This document shows positions 52,355-62,448 of a stretch of DNA of 64,000 bases, in pieces. Location of the stretch: NCBI RefSeq assembly GCF_004005995.1, contig NZ_CP034767.1, forward strand, positions 1,674,001 to 1,738,000, in the 5' to 3' direction. This stretch comes from Devosia sp. 1566 (GTDB taxonomy: Bacteria > Pseudomonadota > Alphaproteobacteria > Rhizobiales > Devosiaceae). The notes beneath the pieces were generated by a model. It worked only from the letters and a program-made list of their open reading frames with translations, was not told where the DNA came from and did no database searches. The position numbers and the translations under genes were made by a program. The first letter of the stretch is position 1, and each line of letters starts with the position of its first letter.

Positions 52355-53392
52355 ATGAGTTTGTATAAAGTGAAGACCTCCAGGCAGTCCGCCGTTCGCG
52401 CCCTTGCCCTCGCGGCCCTCATTGCACCTGTGATCGCCGCATGCGGCGGTGGCGGGCTAGGCGCCACCGTCAAGCGCGATGCATTTACCTCCGAAGAATT
52501 CGGCGTCAGCGCTTCGCCGCGCGTCACCAATCATCCCAACCCACCCAAGGGTGGCGGGCGCTATCAGCTTGGCAAGCCCTATAAGGTTCGGGGCAAGGTC
52601 TACGTACCCCAGCACGACCCGAACTACCGGGCTGCCGGTGAGGCGTCCTGGTATGGTTCTGACTTCCACGGCCGCCGCACCGCCAATGGTGAAATCTTTT
52701 CAGCCAATGCCATCACCGGCGCCCATCCAACCCTGCCGCTGCCCTCCTATGTGCGCGTGACCAACCAGGCCAATGGTCGCTCGGTTGTGGTGCGGGTCAA
52801 TGATCGCGGCCCTTATATGCCCGGCCGGGTGATGGATCTGTCCCATCGTGCCGCCGAGCTGCTGGGCTATGTGAATAATGGCCATGCGCAGGTGAGCGTC
52901 GAATATGTCGCGCCGGCCCCGCTGGAAGGCGACGATACCCGCATGCTGCTCGCCAGCTATTCGGGCCCGCCGATCAACAGCGGCAATACGCGCTTTGCCG
53001 ATAGTGGCAATAACAGCTTGTTCGACATGGTCGGCGGCCTGTTTGCCTATGCCGATACCACGCCCGAGGCGCAGGACCTCAATATCGATACCGCCCATGC
53101 TGCCGCCACGGCGATGGCAACCCGCGCGCCCCAGCTCAAGGATTGGGTGGAGGCGGTGGATGCCGACGCCCGAGACATCAAGCTGGCACTGGGCGTGTTC
53201 AGCGACAGCGATAATGCCATTGCGCTGGCGCAGCGCTTCGCCGTCCTCGGCGCAGTGGACGAGAAGCCGGTGAGCGTCAATGGCCGCGCGGCAACCCAGC
53301 TGGTGCTCACCAAACTCAAGCCCGGTGTATCACGCACTGATGTACTCGAACTTGCGCGAGAACTTGGCCTCAACGACATAGTCCTCTATTAA
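52355..53392 (+). CDS. rlpA: RlpA-family septal ring lytic transglycosylase, lipoprotein
   Basis: 345 aa. A lipoprotein signal ends at Cys30 (LIAPVIAAC). The double-psi beta-barrel spans about residues 95-170, with GEASWYGSDFHGRRTANGEI and VVRVNDRGPYMPGRVMDLS, including the Asp of VNDRGPY. The C-terminal ~75 residues (LALGVFSDSDNAIALAQRFA onward) look like a SPOR domain, which binds denuded septal glycan. ATG 52355 is chosen as it gives a normal lipoprotein signal; the ribosome site is weak. It is divergent from metH and followed by a D,D-carboxypeptidase. Confidence 0.9.
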   Translation: MSLYKVKTSRQSAVRALALAALIAPVIAACGGGGLGATVKRDAFTSEEFGVSASPRVTNHPNPPKGGGRYQLGKPYKVRGKVYVPQHDPNYRAAGEASWYGSDFHGRRTANGEIFSANAITGAHPTLPLPSYVRVTNQANGRSVVVRVNDRGPYMPGRVMDLSHRAAELLGYVNNGHAQVSVEYVAPAPLEGDDTRMLLASYSGPPINSGNTRFADSGNNSLFDMVGGLFAYADTTPEAQDLNIDTAHAAATAMATRAPQLKDWVEAVDADARDIKLALGVFSDSDNAIALAQRFAVLGAVDEKPVSVNGRAATQLVLTKLKPGVSRTDVLELARELGLNDIVLY

Positions 53393-53439
53393 TCGGCGAA
53401 GGGCACTTTGTGCCCGGCTCCCCTCCGGAGACTCAAGCC

Positions 53440-54600
53440 ATGGGATTGTCGATCGTGAACCGCTTTCTTGTCTGTCTGGCAGCGCTGCTGGCGCTGTCAG
53501 TTCCTGCCTTTGCGCAAGCCAATTTCGACACTAAAGCCAAGTTCGCCGTCCTGATGGATGAGGAATCGGGAACCGTCATCTTCCAAAAGGATGGCGATGT
53601 ACCCATGGAGCCGGCCAGCATGGCCAAGCTCATGACGGTCGCCGTGGTGTTCAATGAAGTGCGGGCCGGACGGGTCAACCTTACCGACGAGTTCTTTGTA
53701 TCCGAGCATGCCTGGCGCACCGGCGGCGCGTCCTCGGGTGGCTCGACGATGTTTGCCGACCTCAACAGCAAGATCAAGGTCGAGGATCTCGTCCGCTCGG
53801 TGATCATCCAGTCGGGTAACGACGCGGCAATTGTGCTGGCCGAGGGTATTGCCGGTTCGGAAGGCAGCTTTGCCGCGATGATGAACGAGCTGGCCGAGGA
53901 TATCGGGCTGCGCGGTTCGCACTTCACCAATTCCACGGGACTGCCTGATCCCGAGATGCATGTGACGGCGCGCGACCTCGCGAATCTGGCCCGCTATTTG
54001 ATCCGCGAATATCCTGAATACTACCACTACTTCTCGGAACCCGAGATGGAGTGGAACGGCATCCGCCAGCCCAACCGCAACTCGCTGGTGGAAATGGGCA
54101 TCGGCGTGGACGGCCTCAAGACGGGCCACACGGAAGCGTCCGGTTATGGCTCGGTGATCTCTACGGACGACGGCGGCCGCCGCCTGATCGGGGTCGTGCA
54201 TGGATTGACATCGATGGCGCAGCGCACCGAAGAGGGGCGCAAGCTCATCACCTGGGGCACGCGGGCGTTCGAGCGCATTGCCGCTTATCCCGCGGGCAAG
54301 GTTGTCGCCTATGCCAATGTTTATGGCGGCAGCAGCGGCAGCGTTGGCCTTGTGGGCGACGGCGAGGTTTCGCTTTACCTGCCGCGCGGCTCGCGCAAGT
54401 GCCTCAAGGGCGAAGTTGTCTATACCAGCCCACTGATGCCGCCGGTGCAGGCGGGCGACCAGATCGCCGAGTTGCGCGTATTCTGTGACAACCAGCTGGT
54501 GCAGGCTGCGCCCCTTTATGCCGCCGAAACGGTGGAAGAAGGCGATTTGGTGCGCAAGGCAACCGATGCTTTGAAGCAGCTCGCCCTCGGCTGGATGTAG
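53440..54600 (+). CDS. dacA: D-alanyl-D-alanine carboxypeptidase (PBP5/6 type)
   Basis: 386 aa. After a signal peptide (cleavage near AFAQA) come the three penicillin-binding motifs: S60-M-A-K63, S125-G-N127 and K227-T-G229. A C-terminal PBP5-like beta domain follows (SLYLPRGSRKCLKGEVVYTS), ending in the helix ATDALKQLALGWM that may anchor it to the membrane. It trims pentapeptide stems in the periplasm. GGAGA precedes the ATG. It pairs with rlpA as peptidoglycan enzymes and leads, 21 nt later, into tmk. Confidence 0.92.
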   Translation: MGLSIVNRFLVCLAALLALSVPAFAQANFDTKAKFAVLMDEESGTVIFQKDGDVPMEPASMAKLMTVAVVFNEVRAGRVNLTDEFFVSEHAWRTGGASSGGSTMFADLNSKIKVEDLVRSVIIQSGNDAAIVLAEGIAGSEGSFAAMMNELAEDIGLRGSHFTNSTGLPDPEMHVTARDLANLARYLIREYPEYYHYFSEPEMEWNGIRQPNRNSLVEMGIGVDGLKTGHTEASGYGSVISTDDGGRRLIGVVHGLTSMAQRTEEGRKLITWGTRAFERIAAYPAGKVVAYANVYGGSSGSVGLVGDGEVSLYLPRGSRKCLKGEVVYTSPLMPPVQAGDQIAELRVFCDNQLVQAAPLYAAETVEEGDLVRKATDALKQLALGWM

Positions 54601-54621
54601 GCAGAACATAGGCCCCATCTC

Positions 54622-55308
54622 ATGCTTCAGGCTCCCATTCCTCGCCCCGCCCGCTTCCTGACCTTCGAAGGGGGCGAGGGGGTCGGCAAGTCGACCCAGG
54701 TCAAGCGTCTGCTCGCCAATCTTAACAATTTCTCAATCCAGGCCGTGCGCACCCGCGAGCCGGGTGGTACGCCTCGAGCCGAGGCCATCCGCTCCTTTAT
54801 CCTGCAGGGACGTTCGGAAAGCTGGGGGCCGGGAGCCGAAGCCATCCTGTTTGCGGCGGCCCGCCACGATCACGTGACGCAATTGATCGCGCCAAATCTG
54901 AGCCAGGGGACCTGGGTGATCTCGGACCGTTTCCATGACAGCACTCGCGCTTATCAGGGGCTGACTGGAGGCGTTGACGACAAGCTGATCGAGGCGCTCG
55001 AAGTTCTGGCGCTGGACGGCCACACGCCGGACCTCACCATCGTGCTCGACATGGATCCCGAACTGGCGTTTCGGCGCGTCGCGCAACGCGACCTCGAGGA
55101 TGGGCTGGCGCAAACGGGCGATCGGTTCGAAAAGGAAGAGCTCGACTGGCACCGGCGGCTGCGCGAGGGATTTCTCGCCATTGCCGCGGCCAATCCCGAC
55201 CGTTGCGTCGTGCTGTCCGCCGACCAGGACGAGAACGCGCTGGAAGCCCAAATCTGGGACGCGGTGCAGGCGCGCTTTCCCGAACTGCTCGAAGGCACCC
55301 AGGCGTGA
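54622..55308 (+). CDS. tmk: Thymidylate kinase
   Basis: 228 aa. It phosphorylates dTMP to dTDP. FEGGEGVGKST (residues 15-25) is the P-loop, VRTREPGGTPRAEAIR the DR(E)PG block that binds dTMP, and WVISDRFHDSTRAYQG the lid-side motif. The stop overlaps the holB GTG start in a GTGA, the common tmk-holB coupling. Confidence 0.96.
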   Translation: MLQAPIPRPARFLTFEGGEGVGKSTQVKRLLANLNNFSIQAVRTREPGGTPRAEAIRSFILQGRSESWGPGAEAILFAAARHDHVTQLIAPNLSQGTWVISDRFHDSTRAYQGLTGGVDDKLIEALEVLALDGHTPDLTIVLDMDPELAFRRVAQRDLEDGLAQTGDRFEKEELDWHRRLREGFLAIAAANPDRCVVLSADQDENALEAQIWDAVQARFPELLEGTQA

Positions 55309-56333
55309 GCGATCCTGACGCGCTTGCCGATCTGCCCGCGCCCGAGCGGCGCCAGCGCGCCCGGGGGCACGATAATGCCCGCGCCACCATCTTGGAGCGG
55401 CTGGCGGCGGGGCGGCTGCCCGGTGGCATTCTGCTGCACGGCCCGCAGGGCATCGGCAAGGCTACGCTGGCCTTTGAACTGGCGAGTGCCATCCTGGGGG
55501 CGACGGGCGACGAGGATGCCCATCGTGTTGCCGAGCAGGTTGCGGCCATGTCGCATCCCAATCTCTTCGTGTTGCGGCGGCGCCCCAAGGACGCCAAGGG
55601 CTTTTACACCGTGATCCGGGTCGAAGATGTGCGTGACCTGCGCGACAGCATGCACCGCACGCGCGGGCGATCGGGGCATCGCGTTGCCATTATCGACCCG
55701 ATCGATGATGCCAACCCTTCCGCCGCCAATGCCTTGCTCAAGACGCTCGAAGAGCCACCACCAGATACGACGTTCCTGCTGATCTCGCATCGGCCGGGGC
55801 GGTTGTTGCCCACCATCAAGTCGCGCTGCCATGTGCTGGGGCTGCGGCCGCTCGCCGACGCCGAGCTGCGGGCTGTGGTGGAGGGGGAAAAACCCGATCT
55901 ATCCGTCGCCGAGCTCGATCGGGCCGTAGCGCTTGCCGGCGGGCGGCCACGCCGGGCCTTTGAAACCCTGGCGCTCGGGGAAGACTCGGCGCTTGGTGCC
56001 CTCAGCGCCTGGCTGCAGGCGCCAACGCGCCAGCCCGCCAGCGTGCACCTGACCCTTGCCGATGCACTGGGCGCCGACCCGCACGGGGCGGAGATGTCCT
56101 TTGCCAAGGAAATGCTCGACAACTGGATGGCCGATGAAGCGCGGCGGGCGGCGATTGAGCCATCCAACCGCTTGCGGCTTGCCTCGGCAAACGAGCTATG
56201 GGACAAGGCGCACGCATTGCTCGAGGAAGCCGAGAGCATCAATCTGGATACCAAGCAGACCCTGGTCGTTATCTTCGATGCCATTCGGCGGCACCTCGAC
56301 CGGACCGCTGCCGCCCCGACCGAGTACTCATGA
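55305..56333 (+). CDS. holB: DNA polymerase III subunit delta prime
   Basis: 342 aa clamp-loader subunit. [20 protein letters not shown] carries a P-loop-like sequence, [20 protein letters not shown] and [20 protein letters not shown] (SRC-type clamp-loader block), [15 protein letters not shown] follow. The zinc-binding cysteines of some DnaX-type proteins are not visible, usual for delta prime in this group. GTG start in the GTGA overlap with tmk; it overlaps metG by 4 nt. Confidence 0.93.
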   Translation: MSDPDALADLPAPERRQRARGHDNARATILERLAAGRLPGGILLHGPQGIGKATLAFELASAILGATGDEDAHRVAEQVAAMSHPNLFVLRRRPKDAKGFYTVIRVEDVRDLRDSMHRTRGRSGHRVAIIDPIDDANPSAANALLKTLEEPPPDTTFLLISHRPGRLLPTIKSRCHVLGLRPLADAELRAVVEGEKPDLSVAELDRAVALAGGRPRRAFETLALGEDSALGALSAWLQAPTRQPASVHLTLADALGADPHGAEMSFAKEMLDNWMADEARRAAIEPSNRLRLASANELWDKAHALLEEAESINLDTKQTLVVIFDAIRRHLDRTAAAPTEYS

Positions 56334-57877
56334 GCAACAGCTTTTACATCACCACCGCCATCTCCTATCCCAACGGCGCGCCCCATATCGGCCACGCCTA
56401 TGAGATGATCGCGACCGACGCCATCGCCCGCTGGAAGCGGCTCGAGGGGCGCGAGGTATATTTCCTCACCGGCACCGACGAGCACGGCATCAAGATGGTG
56501 CAGACCGCCCAGGCGCAGGGCATCCCGGTGCGCGAGCTGGCGGACCGCAATTCGGGCGAATTCCGGCGGCTGGCCGAAGCGCTCGAGCTTTCCAACGACG
56601 ATTTCATCCGCACCACCGAGCCGCGCCACCATGAAGCGAGCCAGGCCATCTGGAAGCGCATGGCCGACAGCAGCAATGGCGACATTTTCCAGTCCACCTA
56701 TAAGGGCTGGTATTCGGTGCGCGATGAGGCCTATTTCGATGAGGACGAACTCACCGAAAAGGACGGCAAGCGCTTTGCGCCCACGGGCGCCGAGGTGAAC
56801 TGGGTGGAAGAGCCCACTTACTTCTTCCGCCTTTCGGCCTACCAGCAAAAGCTGCTCGACCTCTACGAGGCCAATCCCGATTTCATCGCGCCCAAGGAGC
56901 GACGCAATGAAATCATCTCCTTCGTCAAAGGCGGGCTGCAGGATCTGTCGATCTCGCGCACGACCTTCGATTGGGGCATTCCGGTCCCCGATGCGCCGGG
57001 ACATGTGATGTATGTCTGGGTCGACGCGCTGACCAACTACATCACGGGCCTCGGTTTTCCCGATGAGCAGAACGAGCTGTTCAAGAAGTTCTGGCCGGCT
57101 GATTTGCATGTGATCGGCAAGGACATCATCCGCTTCCATACGGTGTACTGGCCCGCCTTCCTGATGAGCGCCGGCCTGCCGGTGCAGCATCGCGTCTTTG
57201 CGCACGGCTTCCTGACCGTCGACGGGCAGAAGATGAGCAAGTCGCTCGGCAATGTCATCGACCCGTTCCATCTGGTCGAGACCTTCGGCGCTGACGCCCT
57301 GCGCTATTTCTTCCTGCGCGAAGTCTCGTTCGGCAATGACGGCGACTACAGCAATGAAAAGCTGGTCAACCGGGTCAATGCCGATCTCGCGAACAATCTG
57401 GGCAATCTGGCGCAGCGCTCGTTGTCGATGATCAACAAGAACTGCGACGGCAAGGTGCCCGCTGTTGGCCACGCCACGGCGGCCGACGAGGCGCTGGAGC
57501 GCGAAGTCGGCGAGGCCATCCAAACCGCGCAGAAGGCGATGGACGAGCAGTTGGTGCACGAAGCCACCGGGGCGATCATGGCCGCGCTGAGCTCGGCGAA
57601 CAATTACTTCGCGGCCCAGGAGCCTTGGGCCCTCAAGAAAACCGATCCCGAGCGCATGGGCACCGTGCTGTATCGCACTGCCGACACCGTGCGGCGCCTG
57701 GCCATCCCGATGCTGGCCTTTGTGCCGGGCTCGGCCGCCAAGCTGCTCGACCAGCTGGCGGTGCCCGAAACCGACCGGCTGCTGCCGTTGGCGCTAGTGC
57801 GAGACCGCCTCGCTCCTGGCACGGAACTGCCCGTGCCGCAGGGCGTTTTCGCGCGTCTGGACAAGCCGGCAGAGTAA
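56330..57877 (+). CDS. metG: Methionine-tRNA ligase
   Basis: 515 aa class I synthetase. [20 protein letters not shown] holds the HIGH motif, [12 protein letters not shown] the CP entry, and [12 protein letters not shown] the KMSKS motif. It lacks the C-terminal tRNA-binding (EMAP-like) extension, as in the short MetG type common in Alphaproteobacteria. ATG in an ATGA overlap with holB. It should be co-transcribed with tmk, holB and tatD. Confidence 0.96.
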   Translation: MSNSFYITTAISYPNGAPHIGHAYEMIATDAIARWKRLEGREVYFLTGTDEHGIKMVQTAQAQGIPVRELADRNSGEFRRLAEALELSNDDFIRTTEPRHHEASQAIWKRMADSSNGDIFQSTYKGWYSVRDEAYFDEDELTEKDGKRFAPTGAEVNWVEEPTYFFRLSAYQQKLLDLYEANPDFIAPKERRNEIISFVKGGLQDLSISRTTFDWGIPVPDAPGHVMYVWVDALTNYITGLGFPDEQNELFKKFWPADLHVIGKDIIRFHTVYWPAFLMSAGLPVQHRVFAHGFLTVDGQKMSKSLGNVIDPFHLVETFGADALRYFFLREVSFGNDGDYSNEKLVNRVNADLANNLGNLAQRSLSMINKNCDGKVPAVGHATAADEALEREVGEAIQTAQKAMDEQLVHEATGAIMAALSSANNYFAAQEPWALKKTDPERMGTVLYRTADTVRRLAIPMLAFVPGSAAKLLDQLAVPETDRLLPLALVRDRLAPGTELPVPQGVFARLDKPAE

Positions 57878-57878
57878 G

Positions 57879-58658
57879 ATGCTGATCGATAGCCACTGCC
57901 ATCTCGATTTCGAGGCGCTGTCCGCCGATCTGGACGGCGTGATGAGCCGGGCCAAGGCCGCCGGGGTTGCCGGAATGGTGACGATTTCCACACGTGTGGA
58001 AAACTTTTCGACCTATACGGACCTGGCGGAACGATACGAGAACGTCTGGTGCTCGGTCGGTACCCATCCGCATAACGCCCATGAGGAACTGCATATCACG
58101 GCAGATGAACTCGTGCGGCTAAGTGCCCATCCGCGCTGCGTAGCCATTGGTGAGGCGGGACTGGATTACTTCTACGACAATGCGCCCCGCGATGCGCAGG
58201 CCACAGGCTTGCGCCGCCACATCGTGGCTGCCCGGATCACCGGTCTTCCACTGGTTATCCACAGCCGCCAAGCGGACGAGGACATGGCTGCCATCCTTGA
58301 AGAAGAGGCCGGGCAGGGGGCCTTCCCCTTTGTTCTGCACTGCTTCACGGCGGGTCCCGAACTGGCGCGGCGCGCCTTGGCGCTGGGTGGCTATATCTCG
58401 TTTTCGGGGATCATCACCTTCAAGAATGCCGAGGAGATCCGGGAAGTCGCGAGCTTTGTGCCGGCCGACCGTTATCTCGTGGAAACCGACGCGCCCTATC
58501 TCGCGCCCATTCCGCATCGCGGCCAATCCAATGAGCCGGCCTTTGTGCGCCACACCGCCGAAAAGCTCGCCGAGGTGCGCGGCATCGATCTGGAAACCCT
58601 TGGCGCGCAGACCACCGCGAATTTTGCGCGGCTGTTCAGCAAGACCGGGCTGGTTTGA
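57879..58658 (+). CDS. tatD: TatD-family metal-dependent hydrolase
   Basis: 259 aa TIM-barrel amidohydrolase-like nuclease. IDSHCHLDFEA holds the first metal-binding His pair, SVGTHPHNA, AIGEAGLDYFYD, VIHSRQADEDM, VLHCFTAG and VETDAPYLAPIPHRG follow in order. TatD proteins act as 3'-5' DNA or RNA exonucleases in repair; the YcfH/TatD subgroup commonly follows metG. It starts one base after the metG stop. Confidence 0.93.
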   Translation: MLIDSHCHLDFEALSADLDGVMSRAKAAGVAGMVTISTRVENFSTYTDLAERYENVWCSVGTHPHNAHEELHITADELVRLSAHPRCVAIGEAGLDYFYDNAPRDAQATGLRRHIVAARITGLPLVIHSRQADEDMAAILEEEAGQGAFPFVLHCFTAGPELARRALALGGYISFSGIITFKNAEEIREVASFVPADRYLVETDAPYLAPIPHRGQSNEPAFVRHTAEKLAEVRGIDLETLGAQTTANFARLFSKTGLV

Positions 58659-58661
58659 GCG

Positions 58662-59498
58662 ATGGCAGCCGCGACCAAGCTCGTTGCGACGATCCTGGGC
58701 TGCGGCTCCTCGGGCGGCGTGCCGCGCGTGGGCAATAATTGGGGCGATTGCGACCCCAGCGAGCCGCGCAACCGGCGTCGTCGCTGCTCGCTGCTGATCG
58801 AAGGCTGGAGCGAGGGCAGCACGGAGCCGACGCGCATTCTCATCGACACCGGCGCCGATCTGCGCGAACAACTGCTCGATGCGCAAGTTGGGCGGCTCGA
58901 CGCCGTGTTCTATACCCACGAGCATGCCGACCACACACACGGCATCGATGATCTGCGCGTGCTGGCGCTGCAGAACCGCCGGCGGGTAGATGTGTTCTTC
59001 ACGCCTGAATGCGGGCAGCGGTTGCGCGAAGCCTTCGGCTATTGCTTTGCCACGCCCAAGGGTGGGGATTATCCGCCAATCCTCAACGCCAATGAGATCG
59101 AGCCCGGGGAAGGGCTGACCATTGACGGTCCGGGTGGGAGCATCGACATTACCGGCTTCGAGCAGGACCACGGCAATATCCGCTCGCTGGGCTTCCGCGT
59201 CGCTGACTTCGCTTATTCCTGCGATCTTTCGGGCATTCCAGGCCAGTCCTTTGCGGCGGTGTCAGGGCTGACGTCCTGGGTGATCGACGCGCTGCGTCCG
59301 GCGCCGCATCCCAGCCATCTGAGCCTGCCCGAAACGCTCGAACTGATCGAGCGCTTCGCGCCAAGCCAGGCGGTACTGACCAATCTGCATATCGACCTGG
59401 ACTACCGCGCCACCGAAGCGGGCACACCCGACAATGTCACGCCAGCTTTCGATGGCATGCAGATCGACATGCTGAGCGGCGAAGTGCTCAATCGCTGA
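58662..59498 (+). CDS. MBL-fold metallohydrolase (PhnP-like)
   Basis: 278 aa. LGCGSSGGVPRVG is the phosphodiesterase-type N-terminus and H86-E-H-A-D90-H91 (FYTHEHADHTHG) the metal site; ILIDTGADLREQLL and YSCDLSG are further ligands. The closest named type is PhnP, which opens phosphoribosyl cyclic phosphate, or tRNase Z-like enzymes. The metG-tatD-MBL order is conserved in Alphaproteobacteria, so a housekeeping role unrelated to phosphonates is likely. It starts 3 nt after tatD and its end overlaps the convergent SIP gene by 11 nt. Confidence 0.88.
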   Translation: MAAATKLVATILGCGSSGGVPRVGNNWGDCDPSEPRNRRRRCSLLIEGWSEGSTEPTRILIDTGADLREQLLDAQVGRLDAVFYTHEHADHTHGIDDLRVLALQNRRRVDVFFTPECGQRLREAFGYCFATPKGGDYPPILNANEIEPGEGLTIDGPGGSIDITGFEQDHGNIRSLGFRVADFAYSCDLSGIPGQSFAAVSGLTSWVIDALRPAPHPSHLSLPETLELIERFAPSQAVLTNLHIDLDYRATEAGTPDNVTPAFDGMQIDMLSGEVLNR

Positions 59499-60570
59499 CT
59501 GAGCCTGCGGGCGCCTCGCGTTCCCAATACCACGCGACATACATGGCCTTGCGATCATGGCCGCGGCTCTTGAGGAATGAGCGCACGGCGCGGACATCCT
59601 GCTTCTCGCAGGCCACCCACACATAGGTCTGGCTATCAACCGCGCCGAGGGCTTGCTTGATTTCGCCAGCGAAGGTGCCCTGGCTTGCATCGGGATAGGT
59701 CTTGCGGTGCAGCCAGCGGATATCGAGCGCGGCGGCGGAACGGAGTTCTTGCTCTTCGCTCTCGTCCCAAACCTCAATCAGGGCTTGCAGGCGCGTTCCC
59801 GCCGGCGCTTCCTCCGCGATGCGTGCAATGGCTGGCAGAGCCGCTTCGTCCCCGGCAAGGAAGATCGAAGCGCCCTCCGGCAACTTGCCGCTGGATGGGC
59901 CCAAGAGAGCCACTTGCATTCCGGGTACTGCATCGCGCGCAAAGTCCGCGCCCGGCGTTTCGACGCCTGGTACGGGGTGCTGCAGGAAATCGATCCAGAG
60001 TTCGCCGCGCTCGGTGTCGACCGCCCTGATCGTATAGGCGCGAACAAGCAGCGCATCATCACCCTCAGGCCAGTTCACCCGGCCATCGCGGCGATAGCTG
60101 GGCCAAACCGGCGGGCGGTTCTGCGGCGGCACCAGGAGTTGCACATGCATTTCTCCGCCAACGAATGGGGTAACATCGGCGCAGCTGAATTTCACGCGCC
60201 GCATGCGGGGGGTGATGTCCTCGGCGCCCGCCACCGTGACATGGTGCAGGTTCGGTAGGGTCAGGGGCTGGGCTGGCTCGGACCATTCCAGCGCGAATGG
60301 CTCCTTGCCGGCGAAATGGAACAGATGCTCCGCCAGATCTGTGCGGCTCATTTCCAGCGCCAGGGGCGTGGGCGCGGTCAGTTCGATCAACAGTTTGCCG
60401 GCATCGGCCCGGATGCTGGCCAGGCCGGCTTCATTGCGCAACAGCGCGAAATTATCCAGCCGCTGCACTTCGGCGTGCTCGACGAAATGCTCGCAGATTT
60501 CCTCCAGCATCCAGATCGGATCGCTCGGAAGCGCCACGCCGGAAAGCTTGTATTCCTGCAAAGCGATCAT
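59488..60570 (-). CDS. Siderophore-interacting protein with N-terminal DUF2218 domain
   Basis: 360 aa. Residues 1-95 look like DUF2218 (EICEHFVEHAEVQ, ALEMSRTDLAEHLFHFAGKE). The rest is a ferredoxin-reductase-like FAD/NAD(P)H flavoprotein: HHVTVAGAEDITPRMRRVKF, VRAYTIRAVDTERGELWIDF for FAD, and TYVWVACEKQDVRAVRSFL in the C-terminal SIP domain. It reduces ferric siderophores in the cytosol to free iron. GGAG precedes the ATG, which overlaps the ATPase gene stop by 4 nt. Last gene of the operon. Confidence 0.9.
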   Translation of the reverse strand: MIALQEYKLSGVALPSDPIWMLEEICEHFVEHAEVQRLDNFALLRNEAGLASIRADAGKLLIELTAPTPLALEMSRTDLAEHLFHFAGKEPFALEWSEPAQPLTLPNLHHVTVAGAEDITPRMRRVKFSCADVTPFVGGEMHVQLLVPPQNRPPVWPSYRRDGRVNWPEGDDALLVRAYTIRAVDTERGELWIDFLQHPVPGVETPGADFARDAVPGMQVALLGPSSGKLPEGASIFLAGDEAALPAIARIAEEAPAGTRLQALIEVWDESEEQELRSAAALDIRWLHRKTYPDASQGTFAGEIKQALGAVDSQTYVWVACEKQDVRAVRSFLKSRGHDRKAMYVAWYWEREAPAGSVSD

Positions 60571-61415
60571 GGGGAGGTCTCCTTGAAGCGGTGGTGGGGG
60601 TTGGAATGGGTTGGGGGCGCCAGCGTGCCGTGCCGACTGATGGGCAGCATGATGGGGCGCCCCGAAACTGGGTCGGTGATGACCTGGCTCGCGATGCCGA
60701 ACACCTGCTGGATGGTGGCTGGTGTCACCACCTGATCGGGATGGCCGATCACCTGCACTTGCCCGCCGGCCATCGCCACAAGGCAGTCAGCATAGCGAGC
60801 GGCCAGGTTGATGTCATGCAGCACCATGACAATGGTGGTGCCGCGCGAGCGGTTGAGGTCGGTCAGGAGGTCAAGCACTTCGATCTGGTGACTGATGTCG
60901 AGAAAGGTGGTTGGCTCATCGAGGAGCAAAATGTCGGTTTGCTGCGCCAGCGCCATGGCAATCCAGACGCGCTGGCGCTGTCCGCCCGACAGCTCTTCGA
61001 TCGGGCGCTCCGCCAGTTCAGTGGTCCGGGTGGCAAGGAGGGCGTTCTCGACCGCTTCGTCGTCCTGCCGGGTCCAGCGCGCGAACAGCCCCTGGTGTGG
61101 ATGCCGGCCCCGGCTCACCAGATCGGCCACGGCTATGCCTTCAGGCGCAATGGGCGACTGCGGCAGCAAGCCCAGTGTCCGGGCCAGCTGGCGCGGTGGG
61201 GTCTGGTGGATCGCCTTGCCGTCCAGCACCACTTGCCCGCTATAGGGGATGAGGAGGCGCGACATGGCGCGCAGCAGGGTGGACTTGCCACAGGCATTGG
61301 CGCCCACGATCACCGTGATCCGCCCCATCGGCACCTGCAGATCGAGGCCATGGAGGATCTCCGTCTCGCCATAGCGAGCGCGAAGCTTGTCGACCGTGAG
61401 GGAATGGCGCGTCAC
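60567..61415 (-). CDS. Iron-siderophore ABC transporter ATP-binding protein
   Basis: 282 aa, FecE/FepC family. Walker A is GANACGKST (38-46), the signature LSGGQRQRVWIAMALAQ, Walker B DILLLDEPTTFLD and the switch His VLHDINLAARYAD. The LDISHQ form is typical of siderophore importers. GTG start within a GTGA overlap with the permease stop. It powers the two permeases upstream. Confidence 0.94.
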   Translation of the reverse strand: MTRHSLTVDKLRARYGETEILHGLDLQVPMGRITVIVGANACGKSTLLRAMSRLLIPYSGQVVLDGKAIHQTPPRQLARTLGLLPQSPIAPEGIAVADLVSRGRHPHQGLFARWTRQDDEAVENALLATRTTELAERPIEELSGGQRQRVWIAMALAQQTDILLLDEPTTFLDISHQIEVLDLLTDLNRSRGTTIVMVLHDINLAARYADCLVAMAGGQVQVIGHPDQVVTPATIQQVFGIASQVITDPVSGRPIMLPISRHGTLAPPTHSNPHHRFKETSP

Positions 61416-62446
61416 AACGTGCCTCCGGTGCGGTTGGTCCGCACGATGAGGTAAATCAGGTAAGGCGCGCCCAAGGCGCCGGTGACCACACCCACAGGAT
61501 AGCGGGCGGGCAGCAGGAACTGCCCGACGTAATCGGCCCCCAGGACCAGCAATGCCCCCACCAGCGCCGCCGGAAGGAGCAGCGATTGGCGCGGGCCCAC
61601 GATCCGGGCCGCAATAGGTCCGGACAGGAAGGCCACGAAGGCGATTGGGCCTGTAACCGCCGTGGCCGTAGCGATCAGGCCTACGGCCGAAACGATCACC
61701 AACACCCGCGTTTGCGAAACGCGTACGCCAAGGGCCGAGGCCGTGTCGTCGCCCAATCGAAGTAGATCAAGCTCGCGGGTGAGGAGGAGCAGAACGCCAC
61801 CAAACAAGGCGAGGGCTCCTAGCACCGGAACGGCCTGAACCAGCTGGACGCCGTTGAGGCTGCCGGACAGCCAACGCAGGGCCTCCTGCAAATTCCAGTC
61901 CGGGGCCTGGGTGAGGAGATAGGCAACCATGCTTTCCAGCATGGCGGAAACGCCGATGCCCACGAGGATCAGCCGGGTGCCCGCGACCCCGTTGCGAAAG
62001 GACAGCCCGTAAACGAGGAGCGCGACCGAAAGGCCCGCGCCAACGGCAAAAAGGGATACGACGGTTCCCTTGAGCGAGAGCACGACAATGGCGAACACGG
62101 CGGCAGCACTCGCGCCCGAACTGATGCCGATGATGTCGGGGCTGGCCAGGGGATTGCGCAGCATGATCTGAAAGGCCGCGCCCGCCATGCCAAAGCTCAG
62201 GCCGGACAAGATTGCCAGTACACCCCGGGGCAGGCGCAACTGTCCGACGGCAAAGCTGGCGCCGGCCACATCCTCGCCGAGCAGCACCCGCAGCACATCG
62301 GCCGGTGGCGTGAAGGATTGGCCCAATGTGAGGGTCAGCGCGAAAAGAGCCCCGAGGAGCGCAAGCAACCCGGCCGTGACAGTCGCCTGGCGGGCCATGC
62401 GGTTGCGCCGGCCGGCGGCGAAGCTGAACGGAGCGGCGGCGAGCAC
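61412..62446 (-). CDS. Iron-siderophore ABC transporter permease, second (FecD type)
   Basis: 344 aa. About nine or ten membrane helices. LRLPRGVLAILSGLSFGMAG with GAAFQIMLRNPLASPDIIGI is the FecCD signature, and GPIAFVAFLSGPIAARIVGP the ATPase-coupling block. GTG 62446 is chosen: GGGAG lies 9 nt upstream and the gap to the previous stop is 2 nt. ATG 62398 would also give a normal N-terminus. It forms the heterodimeric channel with the permease upstream. Confidence 0.92.
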   Translation of the reverse strand: MLAAAPFSFAAGRRNRMARQATVTAGLLALLGALFALTLTLGQSFTPPADVLRVLLGEDVAGASFAVGQLRLPRGVLAILSGLSFGMAGAAFQIMLRNPLASPDIIGISSGASAAAVFAIVVLSLKGTVVSLFAVGAGLSVALLVYGLSFRNGVAGTRLILVGIGVSAMLESMVAYLLTQAPDWNLQEALRWLSGSLNGVQLVQAVPVLGALALFGGVLLLLTRELDLLRLGDDTASALGVRVSQTRVLVIVSAVGLIATATAVTGPIAFVAFLSGPIAARIVGPRQSLLLPAALVGALLVLGADYVGQFLLPARYPVGVVTGALGAPYLIYLIVRTNRTGGTL

Positions 62447-62448
62447 GG

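Noticed and set aside
55604..57559. A 651-codon open frame opposite holB and metG
   Set aside because: Spans two real genes in antisense; no domain.
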